A stretch of 6,938 nt of DNA from Thermodesulfobacteriales bacterium (GTDB lineage: Bacteria; Desulfobacterota_D; UBA1144; Nemesobacterales; UBA2774): NCBI GenBank assembly GCA_004525335.1, contig SPCL01000108.1, positions 1-6,938 on the forward strand, read 5' to 3'. This document shows, one piece after another, positions 5,136 through 6,938 of this stretch. The position numbers were made by a program, and so were the translations under genes. The notes under the pieces were generated by a model, which saw only the letters and a program-made list of their open reading frames with translations, searched no databases and was not told where the DNA came from. Positions within the stretch are counted from its first letter, which is position 1; each line of letters opens with the position of its first letter.

Positions 5136-6083
5136 TTATCCTGAAAATAGTTGTAGCTGCATATAGTTTCTGAGATTAATAATTGACTCCGGCGGAGGAC
5201 TGTAGTTCTTAATAACTTCAGGATGTATAGCCTTTGCCAGGATTTCAAGCCCGTCAACTATTCTTGGCCCGGGTCTGCTGAAATACGAGTTGGCATCTAC
5301 AATATAAATCTCTCCTTTATTTGTAGCAGGCAGAGAAAACCACTCGTCTTTGGAAGTTACCGCATCTAATTCGTCAATTGTTTTTTCTATATCAAAACCA
5401 CAGGGCATAATAAATAGCATCTGAGGCGCAAACTCCGCAATTTCTTCCCAGGTAGCTTTAAATGAAGGCTCCCCGGCTTTTCCGAGGCCGTTTTCCCCAC
5501 CAGCGATTTCTACCATTTCGGGCACCCAGTGTCCTCCGACAAAAGGAGGGTCAAGCCACTCCAGACAAAACACCCTGGGTCGGTCCCTTTCGTTTTCAAG
5601 TTGTGATCTAACTCTCTCGACTCTGGCTTTGAGCTTATCCGTGATTTCAATTGCTTTTTCTTTAGTTCCAGTAGCCTCACCGATTGTAATTATCGTATCA
5701 AAAATTTCATATATAGTTGTCGGCTCTAAAGAAATTATTTCAGGTTTATGACCGAGTACCTCAACGGCTTCGATCACCTGATTTCCTGATACTGCGCACA
5801 CTTCGCAAAGTTTCTGCGTTAAAATAATATCGGGATTAGCTTCTTTAAGGGCGTCTTTATCTACAAGATAAGTGCTCTTTCCTTCCATTGCATTTTTAGT
5901 TACGAGATCATCAATCTCTTTGCTAGAGAGTTTCTTATGGTCAAGAAAGCTCATGATAACAACCTTCTTTTCTTTAACCTCAGGCGGATAGTTGCACTCG
6001 TGTGTTACACCGACCAAGCTATCACCCAGACCCAGTTCATATACAATTTCTGTCGTACTCGGAAGAAATGAACAAATGCGCAT
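5136..6083 (-). CDS. Leaderless SBP homologue of the 'cobalamin-binding protein' type (COG0614)
   Basis: The 315-residue protein is homologous to BtuF-type binding proteins (opening RICSFLPSTTEIVYELGLGD, closing RPGPRIVDGLEILAKAIHP) but has no signal peptide. The conserved fold starts at residue 2, and an in-frame TAA lies two codons before the ATG (6087-6089), so no hidden N-terminal extension exists. It should stay in the cytoplasm. It belongs to a recognisable subfamily with invariant-looking HEC (28-30), LCEVCAV (92-98), EWLDPPF (175-181), GGHWVPE (183-189) and PCGF (227-230). The Cys and His residues (C30, C93, C96, H28, H185, C228) could bind a metal or corrinoid, but that is inference. 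Databases commonly name such proteins 'cobalamin-binding protein' or 'ABC transporter substrate-binding protein'. GGAG at 9-nt spacing serves as Shine-Dalgarno. It is the first gene of the transport operon, 3 nt before the exported SBP gene. Family is sure; the cytoplasmic role is unknown. Confidence 0.9.
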   Translation of the reverse strand: MRICSFLPSTTEIVYELGLGDSLVGVTHECNYPPEVKEKKVVIMSFLDHKKLSSKEIDDLVTKNAMEGKSTYLVDKDALKEANPDIILTQKLCEVCAVSGNQVIEAVEVLGHKPEIISLEPTTIYEIFDTIITIGEATGTKEKAIEITDKLKARVERVRSQLENERDRPRVFCLEWLDPPFVGGHWVPEMVEIAGGENGLGKAGEPSFKATWEEIAEFAPQMLFIMPCGFDIEKTIDELDAVTSKDEWFSLPATNKGEIYIVDANSYFSRPGPRIVDGLEILAKAIHPEVIKNYSPPPESIINLRNYMQLQLFSG

Positions 6084-6102
6084 AGTTTAAATCTCCATCC
6101 TC

Positions 6103-6144
6103 TAATATTTTGGGGAGAGGCAATTTGTACCTCTCCCAATATTA
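6103..6144. terminator. Large hairpin between the beta-propeller gene and the transport operon
   Basis: The arms are TAATATT plus GGGAGAGG (6103-6109, 6113-6120) and CCTCTCCC plus AATATTA (6130-6137, 6138-6144). The loop is 9 nt and there is a 3-nt bulge on one arm, giving a 15-bp stem with a GC-rich core. It follows the stop of the minus-strand beta-propeller gene (6180) and precedes the ATG at 6083 by 19 nt. It could end the upstream transcript, but no U-tract follows the stem on either strand. It could also be a leader structure or a processing or stabilising stem within a longer operon. The structure itself is clear; its role is not. Confidence 0.5.
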
Positions 6145-6155
6145 TTATCATTAAC
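6137..6155 (-). promoter_or_regulatory. Fur-box-like sequence upstream of the transport operon
   Basis: Compared with the classical Fur box GATAATGATAATCATTATC, the minus strand here matches 14 of 19 positions by hand alignment. The matches include ten in a row, TAATGATAAT. It lies in the 96-nt gap upstream of the leaderless SBP homologue gene and partly overlaps the hairpin. GATAAT within it is also a 5-of-6 match to a -10 box. AT-rich intergenic DNA produces such matches by chance, so this is a candidate only. If real, it would point to iron-responsive control. Confidence 0.3.
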
Positions 6156-6163
6156 CGGATTAC

Positions 6164-6175
6164 TTGCTTAAGCAA
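6164..6175. repeat. Perfect 12-nt palindrome downstream of the beta-propeller gene
   Basis: TTGCTTAAGCAA is a perfect palindrome 4 nt past the TAA stop at 6180-6182. It has no proper loop and is too short to act as a terminator alone. On the minus strand its TTGCTT half also resembles a -35 box. It may be a regulator site or chance. Confidence 0.3.
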
Positions 6176-6179
6176 ATCT

Positions 6180-6938
6180 TTACTGCGTTTGTAGAGTTGT
6201 GTCGACAGATCCCAATTGCTCGCTTATTCCGGTTATAAAATATAGGTCCGCCCCGGTAAAGTTATCCCCCGGTCTAATAGCAAGAGATTGTACCCCATCA
6301 AATAGTTGTGAATTAGGATCATCTCCTCTAATTCCTGCAGGGAATGGAGTGATATATGGAAATGGATCAATCTCATCACTGCTCGTATCAAGCACGGCTA
6401 TTTGATCTGAGTTAAACAGGCTAGTAAAAAGCAGATTGTCCTTAATTACAATATCTGCAGTGTTATTTAAAGCTGCAAGGTCTGTGATTAAGATTGGATT
6501 GGCTGGACCGTTGATAACGGTTCCTTCAAATAGATCAACTTTTAACAGCGCTCCCACAAGTCCTAATCCCGTATAGCCGAAGCCGTCAGATGTCGCCGTG
6601 AGATTATTTGGAAGACAAACTGTAGGATTTTGCTGGCTTAATGGAATATCGATAGTATCAAAAACTGAATCATCAAGGGTATCGATTATATCAATTGAAG
6701 GTGGGAAATTGGTGTCACAGGTAAACTCAGATGTTTCAAAGTCAAAGAGTATGTTTCCGTTATTTAAAACATATAAGATCTCGTCTATTTCTACCATACT
6801 TGTTGTGTTAGAACCGGTAGCGGCTATTGTATCTAAAACCTGTTGGGTAGCGGTGCTTAAGACAGTTATAAAACCATTCCCATTAGAACTGAAATTCTCA
6901 TCCAAGTTATTGTTAGATATATAAACTTTATCATTTAC
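6180..6938 (-). CDS. Beta-propeller (YVTN-type) protein, C-terminal part
   Basis: The frame is open to the right edge; 252 residues and the true stop (TAA, 6180-6182) are visible. A TTG at 6903-6905 is in frame, but the 11 codons before it (VNDKVYISNNN) complete a propeller strand, so it is not the start. At least five blade-like repeats can be seen, each with a hydrophobic strand and a turn. Examples are VYISNN..GFITVLSTATQQVLDTI (5-38), ILYVLNNG..IDIIDTLDDSVFDTI (54-97), FGYTGLGLVGALLKVDLFEGTVI (120-142), LLFTSLFNSDQIAVLDTSSDEI (169-190) and DLYFITG..LGSVDTT (231-248). The protein is strongly acidic, rich in Asp and Asn, with few Lys or Arg, and has two cysteines (74 and 108 of the visible part) that could form a disulfide. 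This suggests an exported protein, though the signal region is off the window. It lies upstream of the transport operon on the same strand, separated by 96 nt and a hairpin. Its ligand or enzymatic activity is unknown. Confidence 0.72.
   Translation of the reverse strand, partial: VNDKVYISNNNLDENFSSNGNGFITVLSTATQQVLDTIAATGSNTTSMVEIDEILYVLNNGNILFDFETSEFTCDTNFPPSIDIIDTLDDSVFDTIDIPLSQQNPTVCLPNNLTATSDGFGYTGLGLVGALLKVDLFEGTVINGPANPILITDLAALNNTADIVIKDNLLFTSLFNSDQIAVLDTSSDEIDPFPYITPFPAGIRGDDPNSQLFDGVQSLAIRPGDNFTGADLYFITGISEQLGSVDTTLQTQ

Noticed and set aside
6084..6179. Cobalamin riboswitch upstream of the SBP/ABC operon
   Set aside because: The gap is only 96 nt and shows no B12-box-like motif or the expected multi-helix layout. 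One could still exist upstream of the beta-propeller gene, outside the window.
6903..6905. TTG as the start of the beta-propeller gene
   Set aside because: The frame stays open to the window edge, and the 11 codons before the TTG encode a propeller strand (VNDKVYISNNN), so the TTG is an internal Leu codon.
6598..6924. Open frame of 108 codons on the plus strand
   Set aside because: It is antisense to the beta-propeller gene, with no start signals and no recognisable protein features.

Overview
The window is an AT-rich stretch of bacterial chromosome with an ordinary gene layout. No mobile element, CRISPR array, tRNA or rRNA was found. A substrate-binding protein with a signal peptide, a FecCD-type permease and its ATPase point to a Gram-negative (diderm) bacterium. 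I cannot place the lineage from this sequence. Several genes start with TTG, and one seems to start with a non-standard codon.

Layout, left to right. (1) The 5' end of an AEC-family (auxin efflux carrier type) permease leaves the left edge on the minus strand. (2) Still on the minus strand are fabH (beta-ketoacyl-ACP synthase III, with an intact Cys-His-Asn triad) and, 63 nt upstream of it, an unrecognised 161-residue protein. (3) A divergent AT-rich promoter region of about 310 bp separates these from (4) a small plus-strand gene. It encodes an 86-residue, single-pass membrane protein with an Ala/Pro/Glu-rich tail built partly from an 18-nt tandem repeat. (5) A 70-bp convergent gap holds a strong inverted repeat made of TTAGGTTAAC half-sites. 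(6) From about 6083 down to 2443 runs a minus-strand operon for corrinoid or iron-chelate uptake: a leaderless 'cobalamin-binding protein' type SBP homologue, an exported BtuF-like SBP, a BtuD/FecE-like ATPase and a BtuC/FecCD-like permease. The genes are 3 nt apart, overlapping by 17 nt, and 46 nt apart. (7) The right edge cuts a secreted-type beta-propeller gene of YVTN character that reads toward the operon. A 96-nt gap separates it from the operon and holds a large hairpin and a Fur-box-like sequence.

Working model: the exported SBP binds a chelate in the periplasm, the permease and ATPase import it, and the leaderless SBP homologue does something related in the cytoplasm. Whether the substrate is B12 or an iron chelate is open. 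The protein families lean toward corrinoid. The sequence just upstream shows no cobalamin riboswitch but does show a Fur-like site. The window holds no obviously new system. The best leads are the leaderless SBP homologue, the missing start codon of the AEC gene, the candidate Fur-like control, and the small membrane protein.
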